Below are positions 27,716 through 41,330 of a stretch of 64,000 nucleotides of DNA, piece after piece; position 1 is the first letter of the stretch, and each line of letters begins with the position of its first letter. Below the pieces are notes generated by a model. That model was not told the DNA's origin. It saw nothing but the letters and a program-made list of their open reading frames with translations, and ran no database searches. The translations under genes and the position numbers were made by a program. The stretch covers positions 34,439,472-34,503,471 of the forward strand of contig NW_019211455.1 in assembly GCF_002443255.2 (NCBI RefSeq), in the 5' to 3' direction. Source of the DNA: Varroa destructor. Lineage: Eukaryota > Arthropoda > Arachnida > Mesostigmata > Varroidae.

Positions 27716-30308
27716 AAGTGGTTGCTCGGCGGACAATACCAAGTAAGAATGAACGTAAAGCCAAACATTAAATAGTTAAATGCCATTACAGCAATAATGA
27801 AAAAGAGCTCGACGAATTTAACGCATGACAATGTGTAAGGGATTAGAATGTTCATCAATTAACGTTTTGCCCAGAGCATATCTGTAAGAGGCTTGCCTTG
27901 GTAGTTAATGTCAGATTTTTCTGTCATCCGCTTGAATAAGGAGTCATTGAACGTGTTTAGACACTGTCTTAGACCAGTATTTAATCCATTTTCGGGAGCT
28001 AAGAGGAAACTGCCGCTGAACGATTGCGGAACCGCTGTGTCTATTTTGTCCTCAGTACGTGTATTCATTAACAATAAATGGCATGGCAACATATGGGTGT
28101 GCGATATTGGTGAAACATTTCTGGTGGTATATGCACATCTCAATAGAGAGCGATTAAATTTTTCTTGCTTTTTTTGTGATTATAAATATATTACACTTAC
28201 AGATTTTTAATATCCAATGTATTTAATAATTTTAATATTGTATAATATGTCAGGACCTGTGGTAACAGGGTTCAGCACCATTACTCCTCATAGGAAAGAT
28301 GTTTGTTTTAAGTCAGATTTTTTCCAAACCTGTAATTCCAAGACAAGGTTTTGCCAAACCACGTTTACACAAAGACGGCACATATCGTTAAAGTCGTTTT
28401 CGTGATAATATGGACCTATATAAATATATATCAACTTTTACTCATTCTTTAAAGTTCCAGCATGCATAAATAAGGGCTCGAACTCCATGAAATACAGAGG
28501 ATGCTTGTAGAACCTAAGGTTAACCGACCAAGATTTCAAGAAAACTGCAAGGGGAAAAAACTTCACAGAAAAAAGCATACCGGAAGGAAAAAGCTAACTT
28601 TTATTTTTCCTAAATATATAGCTATACTCAGAGGGAGTATGTTTAATTTGCCCACATAAAAGCAACACCAATTGAAATTTGCTTACGCAGCGACGATCAA
28701 TCCTGATAATTAGTGAAAGGTATTCTTACGGGTCTCGTTTATATTTAAGCCGTAGAATCTAAGAAACCATACATATAGATAAAACTACTTTCAAGGCAGC
28801 TCACTTATACCGTTTGTGTCTTAGGCCAATGTAAAATATTAGGTTAGGCTAAGCAGTTTGAAGTGGCTCAAGTAATCGTTTCTCAATGCGTTTTGGTAGA
28901 CCCTCATGTCTTCGACAAACAAAAACAGAGCCCCGAAAAAAAGGTATTGTAACGGTCTAATTTAAAGGTGATGTTTCTTGCATCATTTCAGGTAAAGATT
29001 CTTTTTCTTAATAAAATATATAATATTTTTCTGTTATTTTCTTACATTATATGTTGTATCGATGAGAAAGCCATTTATTTCAATACGTTTATTATTAAGT
29101 AGCTAAAAATATACATAATGTATTTTTTGAACTTAGTTTAAAACCAAGTCGCTACTAGTTGAAACGAAAAATACTTATAAACTCAGTAGCTGTTTAGTTC
29201 TGAACACAGTGAATTCGCAAAAACGATTCAAAAGTCGACTGTCTGTTGTATCACCATATTTTTAAGAAATTTTAATACAAAGTTTTCGATGTTCAAAGTT
29301 CGAGCTATTATTGTTAATAAGGGATATTACTCACCAATGTATTATATCTAATGACCTATATAGGTACAAATTGTATATATTATGTTCTAATATGAACTAT
29401 GACTTTATATATGTTAGCAATAGGGCCAGAAAAGAAAACTCAGAATTTAACTTCATTCACCACAATTCTCACCACACTACTGTTTAAAGCGAACGACATC
29501 GACTTCTTTCACTATAACGTGTTAATCTACCAAGAATTTGTTAATCAATTATTGATGCAATAAAATTGATGCATCGGTGACTAGAGTTGTCAATAGTGAC
29601 GTTGGTAAGCGCAACGCTGTACATGTTCCAAAGACGGCATTCACATGCCAAACGGGATCAACATGTTGCGTGATTTTTTTGTAGTTAACCAAAATAACCA
29701 ACTTAGTACGAGCCGGTGTTTAGCGTGTGCTCTTTAGTCTGATGTGGTGATACCCATATGGGTAAAACGCTAAACCAGTCTATCCAAACCAAATTGTTAG
29801 AGAGGACTGAAAAGCGAAGCTTAACACGTCTTAAAGTAAACTAATTTCTTACTATCTGAGATAGTGAGTGACGTGGTTAGTCGGCTCTATTTACATATTT
29901 ATTGAGATATTTATCTGGGACTTTGATGAGCGTCCATTTAGGTTTGTAAGTCTGTAATATATGTATATTATACAGCTTAAAGAAGTGTATACGCTTGAAT
30001 GAGAAGTCACAAAATGAGCAACTGGATTCTTCAAGATACTTCCTATCTTATAGAATTTACTGAACTACAGCACAAGTTCGTTACATGAACTTTTTAGTGG
30101 TATTTCTTCTTGCAAAATGCTATAGTGTGCAGAGCAACAAATGCTTACGTAAACCATATAGAAAAGGGATAGTGAGTCGATTACACAGGTATTTAATTTA
30201 TAGGCGCCTAGGCCCCCATTGAATACACATAATGTTATGTTTTCCTACTCTGGGCCTCATATATGCTTTACAACAAAATGTTATTAATCGTCGGTTCGTA
30301 GGTCGGTC

Positions 30309-30364
30309 TAAATCAACTTAAATCCATAAATCAACTTAAATCCTAAATCAACTTAAAAAATCCA
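30309..30364. repeat. Three-copy tandem repeat, unit about 17-21 bp
   Basis: The unit TAAATCAACTTAAATCC occurs at 30309, 30327 and 30344; the last copy has extra A bases. Confidence 0.85.
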
Positions 30365-32910
30365 TAACTTTTAAACTAATCTCGTTAAGTATTACTTGTT
30401 GCAAGTTGGCATTTATGAAGCGTAAGCTATCAATTAATCTCGTTAATGCATATAGGCAGCGAAAATTACTTGGGTTAAGTAGATGGAATACAGAAATTGA
30501 TGCCGTAGCTTGATATTGCGATTCTCAGTAATTCAAGTGACAGTAATTCAATGCAGTTGTTGTCATTCGTTGGTTACACTATGTAGTGTTGACTAATGTG
30601 TCATTTTCAATAAATCGTCTTAAAAATTTAAAGTATTCAAAATAATCGATTATTTTTAGCATCGGCTATCATTTTATAATAAATGCCTGTTTTGACAATT
30701 ATGGCTCCGAACTCATCTGGCAATATCTGAAAGTTTAACATTGTAGAGGATTTAATTTAGTCAGGTGCTTTTTAGGGGGCCTATAGGCTAACCTGTGTCG
30801 CCTATTGCTAATAAAATCTATTAGTTAAATTTCTTTTTGGTGATGTTTTCTAAAGATGGATATAGAATTAATCACATGCATTTCCATTTAAATAGGATTT
30901 AAATCATACATAATAACATTTAAATCAGAGTTCTTCATACATAATTTCTAAATTATGCTAAGATAACACGGGGTTCGGGGAACGATATTAGACAAAAGAT
31001 ATCTCAGAATTATGTTATTTAGTCAGAAACTTTTCCAGACTTCTAGGTAGATTCGTAGGATTTGGTGTAAGGGCTCTGTTTGGATCTCTTCGGCATCAGT
31101 ATTTCTCTATTTAGATTATTGTGCAGTGCGTTTATTTAGGGCTACGAGCGTAATAGTATCCTTAATTTTTACCAAATGTTATAGACGGCCTGCGCTTGAC
31201 AAAACGAGAACCTAGTAGCTCCCAATATGTGTTAAAACCGAAGTAACCTTGTTGCAATAAAATTCATCTTATCTATAAACTAAAGCTTGACTTCCTTTGA
31301 AAGTCTTGACTGTCAAGATCATTTACTTTGTGAATATGACTGACTAAACAAACGTAATTTTAGGCGTATGGCTTTGACTGAAGCATCTGCGTTCAGTCTG
31401 TTTTAAAAATATGTAGTCGCAAACTTTATTGTTAAGAGAACAACTTACGTTTGTTAAGGAATTGTATAGGTTTATATATGTTTTAATGATAAAACCACGT
31501 AGCAATTAAATATCCGCGGACATGTTTCAGATGTCTATTAAGTCACTGATACTAAAAAACAAGACTGCTTAGCCATAATTAAAACCCCATGCTGAATGCA
31601 ATGGCAATCGGCGGACCTGAATACCTTGTTTTAATTATATGCTAAATATGTATTTACTGTTAGGTATTCGACCCTTATGATTCCCCTGCGTAAGATCTGC
31701 TGGCGCTACACAATTATGAATCGTGCTCAAATTAGAAGGTGAACGAACCACTGGCAAAGGCACCACATGCGTGATTACCCAGATATGTACCACCTATATT
31801 GCGAGAGACATGGAGAGATGTCTCCCTCAGATCGGATATTTAGAGTGTTAGTTCTTGAATTTAATGGAAATGTTTGCGTTTTTAACGATACCCGTGGCAG
31901 AGGAAACAGTCATTTGCTTCACAAGCAGCAAAGTCTGCTAGTGAATGCTCCATCGCTAGACAACTTCGATAATACTGAGAGATTTTTTTATCACTTCTAG
32001 AGGAAACCGAAATATGTTATCTCGAATTTCTTAAGATTTCTTTGGCATTATTTTACTGCCAAAAGTAATCAGCGGATCGTCTCAGCCAAATAAATACTTC
32101 TTTTTCGAAAGTTTTTATTACAATAGAATATAGCACCAAAAAACCCTTGGTGTGTAACCTCAAAAAGACCTCGGATGATTCTCGGATAAGAGATGACTAT
32201 TAGGCTCCAACTTACAATTTTAATCTAAAATTTGCATTTTTGATGACACCAGTGACAAATGCTCTTTGGCAAGTTGCGCCAAACGATCCTTTTCATTGTA
32301 TGACACGAGCTATACGGGGAGATGTTCGAGATGTATCTAAAAATGCGTTCTCGAATTTCCGTCTGATTGATACAGTGATGTACTAAATAGTAGCCTTTAA
32401 GCGGTTTTCCATAATGGGATAGTGTATTTAAAAGCCTTCCTTGTGGGGAATATGGCATGGTGTCGAAGGGCCCGACAGGGCGATTGGGAACCAACTTATT
32501 GATTTTTTTTTTATCGAAAATTATATCTTTGGGTACATCAACAGAGAGTAGCAGCGGAAAGCTGAAAAGCCGGCTTTGACTACCTAAGTGGATAAAGCCA
32601 GGGTCAATAATGATAGGGCAGCAATAGGAGGATCTATGGAAGACAGGCCTTCAGTGGACGAAAATAGCATTGATCCATTCAGTTAGACAAATCTGTCTAC
32701 TAAACTTCAAGGCGGCAGTACAGTACCAAAGTGGGGCGTAAAAAAATAAAAATAAAATGCTGAGAACCATCCGTCTAAAGCAATACCTAAAGCAGTGTTG
32801 AGTGTAAAACTGCAAATATTTAAACTTGAAAGGTAGCCCTTTTCCAATCTACAAAGACACTCATCCGACGTCGCAGATGTGACAGTAAAAAATGAGGTCA
32901 CAAAAATGCG

Positions 32911-33540
32911 GTGAAACTCGCTGAAGAAAGGATGACAGACGAGACGAGACAGGTGGCACTGTGTACCACAGAAGAAATTGACGCCGATCTCGCGTCAAAT
33001 AGAGGTACTAAACACGGCCTACTAGCCGGCGGTACAGATACCAGCGTATCTAATCACAGCAGAAAGGAAAAGGCAAAAAAGAAATCCGGAATAAAAAATG
33101 TAAGGACCATCAAGGATAAAAGCTCAGACGAATCGAATTACAGCACAGTGGGACACAGAAGCTGCCACTACGGTAAAAAAACATCTATTTATGCCATCAG
33201 AGTATCAAGCTGATATACAGGGGAAAGGCCGGTGAAACCTAAGGAAGGTTTACTAGCTAAGCTTGAATTGGTCTTATTGTCATTTCACTGAGTGGGTGAA
33301 TTATAGTGCTGGATTAAGTAAGAAAAAATTGGTCATACGGGGAAATATTGTAAAGAGAAAGAAGTGGAATGAATAAGGTGTCATATTTATATAATTCTGG
33401 GCCATGAAGCAAAAATCTGTATTCGGAAAGCAAAATGCGAAGAGTTCTGGGCAACAGGGCAAAGTCATTTAATCAACTCCTTGAAATACACCATATATGG
33501 AATTGAATGCGTCTATATGAAGGGAATGTATGGAACAAAG
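32911..33540 (+). mobile_element. Non-LTR (Jockey/R1/I-like) ORF1 remnant with tandem CCHC zinc knuckles
   Basis: A 100-codon open frame (32911-33213) rich in Lys, Glu and Ser is followed by knuckle-like motifs in tandem. At 33307-33351 the reading is C-W-I-K-stop-EKIGHTGKYC. Nine residues later comes CHIYIILGHEAKIC (about 33381-33422), which has perfect C-X2-[C]-X4-H-X4-C spacing; the second Cys is Tyr, one base away. A third partial motif, KCEEFWATGQSH, follows directly. Two or three closely packed knuckles of this kind are typical of ORF1 of R1/Jockey/I LINEs; a gag gene is the alternative. No endonuclease or reverse transcriptase was found downstream. Broken by stops. Confidence 0.55.
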
Positions 33541-36144
33541 GGGTGACATTATGTAGCATATCTATTTATTTATTCTATTTATGTCTATCAAGCTATATTT
33601 ACTTTTATATCTATTTATTCTACTAAAAGTTTTGAGAAGCGGGTTTTGTCCGACACGAATCGTTGCCTTAAAGCGGACTAATTGGGCTGTTCTCTTCCTG
33701 GCCCACTTAAGACTCCCAACGAAAAGGTCTGTGTGGAAAACGCGCTTGCTCGGGTAACTACTTCTTCCTTTAAAAAGGCAAAATGTCTTTGTCCCCATAG
33801 AATGTAAAATTAATCCAATTTACTAACAGGATACGGCTACAGCTCACCTATGATAATAAAGCCGACCAAACCTCGTGGTTATTGCACTACGTCTCTCAGC
33901 CCAAGCTGTGCTATGTTAACGTTGTTTTCTGTAGCCAACTTATACGTGAAGTTGACAACTAAACCATCCGTGTGCCCAAATAGTATCACGTGAAATTGTG
34001 TTGCGGAGATAAGTGTACCCCATTTGTGTCGCATAGAACTTCTAAGACTGCAACCTGGAATCTATGAAGTCGTCGATCCTCTTGCCCAGCTCTTTGTGCT
34101 GAATAAGGTGTAATACGAATCAACTATTAGAACAGGCTTACGAGATACCTGTAATGTGGCTTCAGAGCTCTTGCAACATTCCAATAAGCCAACAAGATTT
34201 ACATTCAAAGAATTACACCAACACGTGAAGAATTTCACAAAACTGTAACAGGCTTCGAAACGTCAAATATACACATACTAATAATTCCACTCTTATTTTT
34301 CGTTTTTTTTCGTCATTGTTAAGAAGCAGCCGACGAGATATATATGTATGCATATTTCTTACGACGGGCGCCAGCGAAGCTTCAGAAGACCATTACAATT
34401 AGCTGCCAATTTTAGGAAATGCAGGGAACTGAATATTAGCTTAACAGACCTGCTAGAAAGACTGGCAGAAGCGTAGCTTAAACTGGGGTAGTCTGATAAC
34501 TTTCAATCGCTAATAAATGTATAGATTTTTCTAGAACGATTAATGCCTCCGAGTCATTGGGACGGGGTTATTTCAGGTGGCTCTTTACGCGGCATCAGAT
34601 GAGACATCTACCCTGCGATCCTAACCTTTGAAAGTTGTCAGTTAATCTCGTGAGCCTTGTTTGGAAGAGTTTTGCCTTTCCTTCATAATGAGCTTTACTT
34701 TATGCTCATCGGAGACAATGGAAGCTTCCACTTAAAATGGACTACATGCTATCTTAGGAAGAAGGTTCCGAGGACCTTTTCTCATCAATCAGTACGGCTT
34801 CAAAAAACGATATAAAGTTAATGTTCACTTTGCATTACATTAAACCATCCTTGTAAAAATCACTGTTTCACCGTTAAATGGGACAGATGTGAAATATTAA
34901 AATTACCTATCAACGCGCACATTACGTTCCATGGAAGAAAACAACCGTTAATTATTGAAGTATCCCTTTCATTGAGGAATGATTTCTATATGCAGAAGAT
35001 ACGTGGTTCAACTATTTCGCAGTTAAACTAAATTAGTATCACGCCGTCTTGTAAGAGGAACTAGTGTTTGCACATTCACACAAAATTATGAACCACCTTC
35101 GCAAAAAGCACATTTTTGCCGCAAGGTGGCAAAAAATATAAACGCAAAATTTTAAGTCCTTCTTCTTAAAATTCTATTTTTCGTCTATTTGGTAAACCTT
35201 CAAAAAAAATTCCACTACAATTTCTTTTAGAAAAATTGAACGGCTATTAAGTAAACTGCCAAAAATGGTCAGTTTGCTAAAATTAACATGACACTTTGTG
35301 GGAAAAATAGAATTCTATCACTTTGAAAAGAATGATTCAGCTAATCTGCTATCTTTTACACATAGCTTTTGCCGGGATCAGACAAGTAACTCAAACAGCC
35401 CAATCCGATAATTCTACGGGTTCGATCCAAGCCGGACGAAAAGTTTTTAAAGCATAAAATAGACAGATCTGCGAGCTTTCTTCACTCCTGTTTTTCCGTT
35501 GATTCGTTTAACTTATTTGATTCAATTGACGTTACAGCCAGCCTAACGTAAACCAAGAGTTATCCCTGTGAACGAATCTCATTTACACCTTACCTTAACG
35601 TAAAGTTAAGTAATTACAGGTCCACCCCACCAGGTTTCAACTCTCCTGGGATTCTGCAATATCACTTGCGTTATCCCAATGCAATACTTCTACTTGGCAC
35701 AGTGAATAAAAAGACTTATCTCGCTGCGCTTTTTTTTGCACAATCTTGCTGTTGCGCCGCGGTTATCTTCCTGTTCTACTATTTGATTAAGCTCAGTTCT
35801 TAAAATTACTATTACAGACCGACATCTTGTAATCGGCCCGTTGTAGTGTTCCTAAAGGTCCATTGTATTCATTTTTATACTTTGTTGCAACGTCGGTTAA
35901 AGTGATCACATTTCCTTGTTTTAGTCAATTTTATACTGCATGAGTACCGCTTGGCGCAGTTACTCTATCACTTTCGACAACTAGTTTCGACAACTGGAAT
36001 GAGTGTCCATCAGTTTAGTTGGTCTGTTAACATCCTGCATTGTGTGTATCCATTTTAGAAACTAACTAGCAGTTTTTAAGGCTAGGCATTAAAATTGCCA
36101 ATACACAAAACTGCCAATATAAATTCCGCAGTATAATTTCCGCT

Positions 36145-36146
<2 letters not shown>

Positions 36147-36179
<33 letters not shown>
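36147..36179. repeat. (TA)n microsatellite
   Basis: About 16 uninterrupted AT/TA units. Confidence 0.93.
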
Positions 36180-36182
<3 letters not shown>

Positions 36183-38136
36183 CCTGCCAATATAGATTTA
36201 CGCAGCTTGTACAGGTAAACCTAACTAACCCCTGGCCATATATGCGATTCAGGCTGAAACTTCATTTAAATCAGACTCCTTGCTATTTTACAGATAATGT
36301 AGTTTTCATGGAAGGTATTATAATACTAATACTCTCTTAGATTTACTCTGTTTCCCTCTTTTTATATATTTAGCCTTTCATTCGGTTTTTTTTCACTCTG
36401 AAATAAGTACTTTAGGTGTAGATACATGTATTGTATTTTTACTAAGATTGGTAACAAATTCCCCAAAAATTTTCCTTCAAACGGCATTTTCGATTTCACT
36501 TTTTTTATTTTAGGTGATACTTCCTCCATGTAAATATTTGTCACTTCTCATCAACTTATCTGGATCATATATGCCGTGACTATTCCGATTTCCATTAACC
36601 ATTTCACAAATTAACGAAAGTATTGTTACGCCTTTTTAACTGTCTTCCAGAAAAGAGTATTTGTACACTTTAAAAATTAAATGGTTCGTAATTTCATCAA
36701 TTATGAGCTATCATAATAATTTACCAAGTTTTCACAAACTTTCAATGGTTATCGAACAAATAGCAAACACAATCAATTTCCCAACAACCAAAAACCTAAA
36801 TAATGTCTGTATCCGCAGTACCATTACGCCCCTATAGGAGAAGAAACGCTTCCTGGAAAATCATCCAATCAAGAAATATGAACAAAATTAAAAATTAACC
36901 AAATTAGCCCTACCCTCCCCCTGGAATAGTTCCTCCAACTAAAAAGAATGGTGTTTGTCTAGAAGGTTCGAAGTTCATCAATTACGTATCATTTTAGGTC
37001 ACCATTTTATTTTGGAAAAATAAATAAAATGTGAGTTGTTTTATTCTGTAGAACGTGAAAACACAACCTTTCGATATATAAAACTAATGGTTCAAATCGC
37101 CAGAAGGAGCTTGTACTCACCCAGTTAAAGGTTGATGTGCACAAGACAAAGATACATCTAATATATATTCTTCTTTCCTGAAGGATATTAGATGCTAAGC
37201 CTCTCTATTAAAAAAATATTTTAAAAGAAATAAGCACTTGGAAGAAATTAACCATATGCCGCGACAGTTCATATTTCGTAGACTCCTCCTTTCCTACCAA
37301 CTTTCCCTACATAGATGTTTCCACATATTCTTATCTAATGTTACGCTTCATGGGAAAAGTTTCTCTCAGAAAAATATATATCCGTTTGGGTGTGCTTCAC
37401 ACCCTGAAATGAAATTCTGGTGCTCCTAATGAAATACGTTCAATGCAACCACTTCGCGGCGTCGATATGGGTTGAATAGACTCAGCGTATAGGCAAACAG
37501 CTAAGCACTTTTAGTGGCTATACAGCCCTATTCATTTACTCGTGATTATTTAACTTTTCTAACCCTGTTTGCTTACCTATAACGAGTTTTCCTATTTCTT
37601 ATTAATACCTGTTGAATTAGTTATCCTATTGCAATTATAATTGCTTTATCTTCATTTATCCCGTTACTCTTCTAGAAACTCCAGGCCATTAGAGGCCAGG
37701 GGATAATGTTGCCTTTTAGTACATATGTGCAATGTGGTTACGGGGTTCCTGGCAATCGGTCACTGAAGCCTGATTATAGATTCACTGTTAAATGAAGAAG
37801 AATCTAACTGATAATGTAACCGCATAGTGGAAAATGTAATTACATGACTCCATTATACAATAAACACTTATTATCTCATGATTATTCAAAATGTCTCGGT
37901 TAATGTAGTCTGTTCAATTGACATTTTGGCATTTTTGAAAATAGGAAAATTCTCGCGAAATCAGCTTTACATAACCGCTTCAGCCTTCCATTGTAAATGA
38001 GTTTAAATATGCTCTCCAAATGCATTTTAATGCCGTTACATAAGCAAACACATACGACAAAGAGGGTAAAAAAGTATGCAATTTTTGAGCTGATTATCGC
38101 TTTTGTCGAAGCAACAAGTTTGAGTAAAATAGCATA

Positions 38137-38167
38137 TACATATATTTATGACATATAAATATATGTA
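38137..38167. repeat. AT-only palindrome
   Basis: CATATATTTAT and its reverse complement, separated by a few bases, form a near-perfect hairpin of about 12 bp per arm. Confidence 0.6.
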
Positions 38168-39184
38168 GAAGTGCGTCGAGAATCTTTTTTATAGCACTGC
38201 TGTAAATCTGCAAATACAATAAAGAAGTCGATAGTGATGTCTAAAAGGACAAGCAAACTACAAAATCTGTGTTTACTTTTTTTGGTAGAACAGATAGTTT
38301 TTTTTAATGGACGAACATTATTAAATTTGTATGATTAGATTTGTTGTTATTTCAATTACATTCGCATAGTTTCCTTCGGTGAGCACTTGACCCATTCAGC
38401 CAGATGCAGCACATAAAGTCTATCATACAAACTTTTAAAAGAAACGGGGTGATAAGAAATGTATCAAAGATATCACGAAAATATGCAGTTTGATTCAATT
38501 CATCGAAAGCGTGGGCATGCGTGGTAAAGGGGCCTGAAATAGGCAAACATTTCTACCTAAACATACCCCCAAGGTCCAATGGCCTTAATTGGGCAAAAAC
38601 TACTATGTAAAGTATTCTTAGAAATTCAATTTTACACCTACATTCTCTTAATTCTTATATGCAAAACATTCAGAAGTAAAGATCTCTTTTCGTCTCTGAA
38701 TATTTAGCGGACGGGCGCTCGTGAAGAGTTTAAATTATTTTTTTGCTAACTCCAATTGTATGCACGTATACGATATTGGAAGAACTCGGTTCAGCCTTTT
38801 TCTCGCGCTTATTGCCTGGCTAGCATTTTCCGCATGCTTGTCAATACTGACAGAATATTATACTTACAAAAAAACGGGTTGATACAGGTTACGCTTTTCG
38901 TTGATTTTTGATGCAGACTTAAAAAATAAAACTGTTCTTCGAGTCCAGCGTTTCTAATGATTGCAGCATTTGCGTTTTTATTTTCGCTTAAACGACTGAA
39001 GGAAAAGTAATGTGTTAATCGGAAATAAAAAGGCATAGCACATATCTAATATATTAAGCACTCTATGGGCTCAATAGGCGAGAGCAGTTACCAGCAACAA
39101 TAATTACTGTAACGTATTTATTGTTTTTGTTATAATGTATTTAAATGATGTCGTCGACTAAGAAGAAACCTCGCGGAAAGAAAG

Positions 39185-39850
39185 ATTCGTGAGTTTTCTT
39201 TAGAAACTTCCTATCCCAGTTCTCTAAATTTTATGCGGGTGGCTAAAGTCATATGTAGCCTGGTATTATTATGGTGGGTAACGACGCCCTGTTTGCTCGA
39301 TTTTTCTTAATAGCTTGTTGTACTACTACCAGCTCTTTGTATTCTTACTAGTTGATAGTAGGGGTTCAAATCGAATCGTTTTGACAGGCAGCTTATACTG
39401 CGCGATACAGGACCAATCCCACAAAGCACAGAGCATCACATTCCATGATATCAGTCCTTGGCCACTGATTGTGGAGCACTTTTTTCCGCACGCAAATGCT
39501 GCATTTGGCCCGCCTTATCACGCATTATCAACTGCCTTAGAACCGACTCTCTTTATTTTGATTTCTACAGAGTTTCAGTGATAAAATATGACCAAGATTT
39601 CAGTCAATTTGTGTGGCACCGAAACATTACTTTTATAGCCAGTCCTCATACATGGTTTAAAATTGTTTGGTGGTGGATATTTAACTTCTAGCAATATTGT
39701 GGCTACTCATGTGTGTGTTCTTGTTTAATTTTCGCAGTACTTTTTCATAAATGATCGACCGCTACAAGGAACGTATTTCGCATCGAAATTTGCAGAACGA
39801 AGACGACAGAACCGTATTTATGCTATTTCTTCTGACAACGCATCTTGAGC
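39185..39850 (-). mobile_element. Mariner transposase remnant
   Basis: Read along the - strand with frame changes. DALSEEIA-stop-IRF, then RSANFDAKYVPCSGR (39844-39757), corresponds to the helix-turn-helix region with its FRSG.F...D.PRSGRP signature. GYKSNVSVPHKLTE (39640-39599) corresponds to the conserved WVPHELTE motif. VMLCALWDW (39439-39413) is the mariner WWDWKG region. LHMTLATRIKFRELG (39258-39214) follows the second catalytic Asp, which here reads Asn (NNTRLH for DNARPH). The domain order and spacing match mariner transposases of about 345 residues. Several stops, frameshifts and the lost Asp make it inactive. Terminal inverted repeats were not found. Confidence 0.8.
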
Positions 39851-41330
39851 AAAACAGCACAATTTTTTAAGGAGTTGGGGAACGTTTGTACATTTTGTAC
39901 ATTGTAGTTAAACTGTAAAGTATACAAAATTTTTCAGTTAAAATTAAAGCCGCTTTATTTGAAAAGCATTCTAAGAATTTCAGTACATATACAATTGTCA
40001 AATCTCACCTTTGGAGTTAATGCCGAATCGATGCTACTTATTTTATCTGAGATACGTGACCTTAAACCCTCCAAAGACCCGATAATTTCTAATCACCTGT
40101 GCGTATTATAATCTGAAACTCAATGATTTTAGGAATTGATTATGCGTTTAACTTTCTGAATATCGTTGACTGTATTCAAATCTCTTTTCCGTTTGCATAA
40201 GCACAAAGTTCCAAAATCATCAGAATACATCGTATGCTTTCTGTACGGTAAAATGAAAATTTGGTTTGAGGAATAGAAGGGACCCTAGGCATTACCTCGC
40301 GAGGCACCGGAGAAGCATGTGGCGAGACTATTTAACGCGTCCTTAATTTTTACGGCAAACAGAGTGTTTGTCAAGCATCCTACAGACTTGGAATAGATAG
40401 TTTACCCTATCGAACGCGTAACTAAATTTTTTTAAGGGAAAGCGCTTTAAGAGTAAAATACATATATAATAAGTAATGTGCGCTATATGTCCTCAAAGCA
40501 GAATTAATGATTTAGTTCGATGCTACTTTTTCTTAATGTCTTAAGTTATTGTACTATGTCATTCATTTACTTATGAAAGGAACACTATATGGAATAACGC
40601 TATGCTTTGGGTAATGCAGTCTATGCACGATCAGTACCACCAAAGCGTTATGTCTTATGTGGACTGAGTGTAGGGTTCCAATCTGCCGTCGATGTAAGCC
40701 CTCTAAAGTTTTTTTACAATTATTTGAAATAGCCAAACTTTTCTTCTAGTACTATTGATTTTGAATTGCCCTTAACCAACGTTATCCATATAATTTGTTT
40801 AAACCTTTGCCAAATGCTTATGCAACTTGAACAAAGTGGCAATGTATTAGCCTATTACAAGTAAATCGGGCGAACTTTGAAACTGAATAACTTTTAGATG
40901 CCGATACCAAACGAAGGGATTACAGAGAAGGGCCCTAGGTACCGAAAATCAGTGCTTAGTGGTGAAGTGTCTTTCTTCGAAGGCTACAGTGCAGAAATTC
41001 GTCGAAGATTGATAAGGGTAAGACACATTAGCCCTAAACAAAGGCACAGTGTGAGAACGTTGAGAAGACTTCAAAAACAGAGTGTCGAAGACCATCAAGA
41101 AATGACCAGATGTCGGAACCCGACGGGCTTTCCGCACCCAAAAAGCTTTTACCAAGACAAACCTTTAAGGAGAAAGTCGAAGGTCCCTATTGAATTGTAA
41201 GGGCCAAAAGGAACGTTTCACATGTTGCGTGTTACAAAATTACCATTTAAATATTGAAGATGCAGAAGTAGAGTAGATAGAGTAGGCATGATTTAATATC
41301 TAACGCCAGCCGGGGACTGATCACAGGGAA
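39851..41330. other. Intergenic, one unidentified open frame
   Basis: An open frame at 40898-41200 (+, 100 codons, unusually Arg/Lys-rich) and its antisense at 41155-40949 were examined. Neither matches a known family by eye. Its place just beyond the integrase remnant suggests it could belong to that element's 3' part, but this is unproven. Confidence 0.5.

Larger units (their letters stand above)
25673..32880. other. Intergenic, no gene recognised
   Basis: AT-rich. Contains a tRNA-like element at about 27645-27715 and a short tandem repeat at 30309-30364, listed separately. Open frames at 27127-27426 (+), 27908-28210 (+), 27859-28143 (-), 31767-32000 (+) and 32225-32494 (-) have no recognisable family. 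The segment at about 28040-28160 (+) loosely resembles a gypsy integrase tail, but too weakly to call. Confidence 0.55.
33541..39184. other. Intergenic, no gene recognised
   Basis: AT-rich DNA with no supported exon or transposon protein. A long TA microsatellite (36147-36179) and an AT palindrome (about 38137-38167) are listed separately. A B-box-like GGGTTCGATCC near 35421 stands alone without an A box. Confidence 0.55.

Noticed and set aside
27908..28210. A + strand frame with W..G.....IGE.F.VV resembling a gypsy integrase tail
   Set aside because: No upstream integrase core could be found on that strand, and the similarity rests on a handful of residues.
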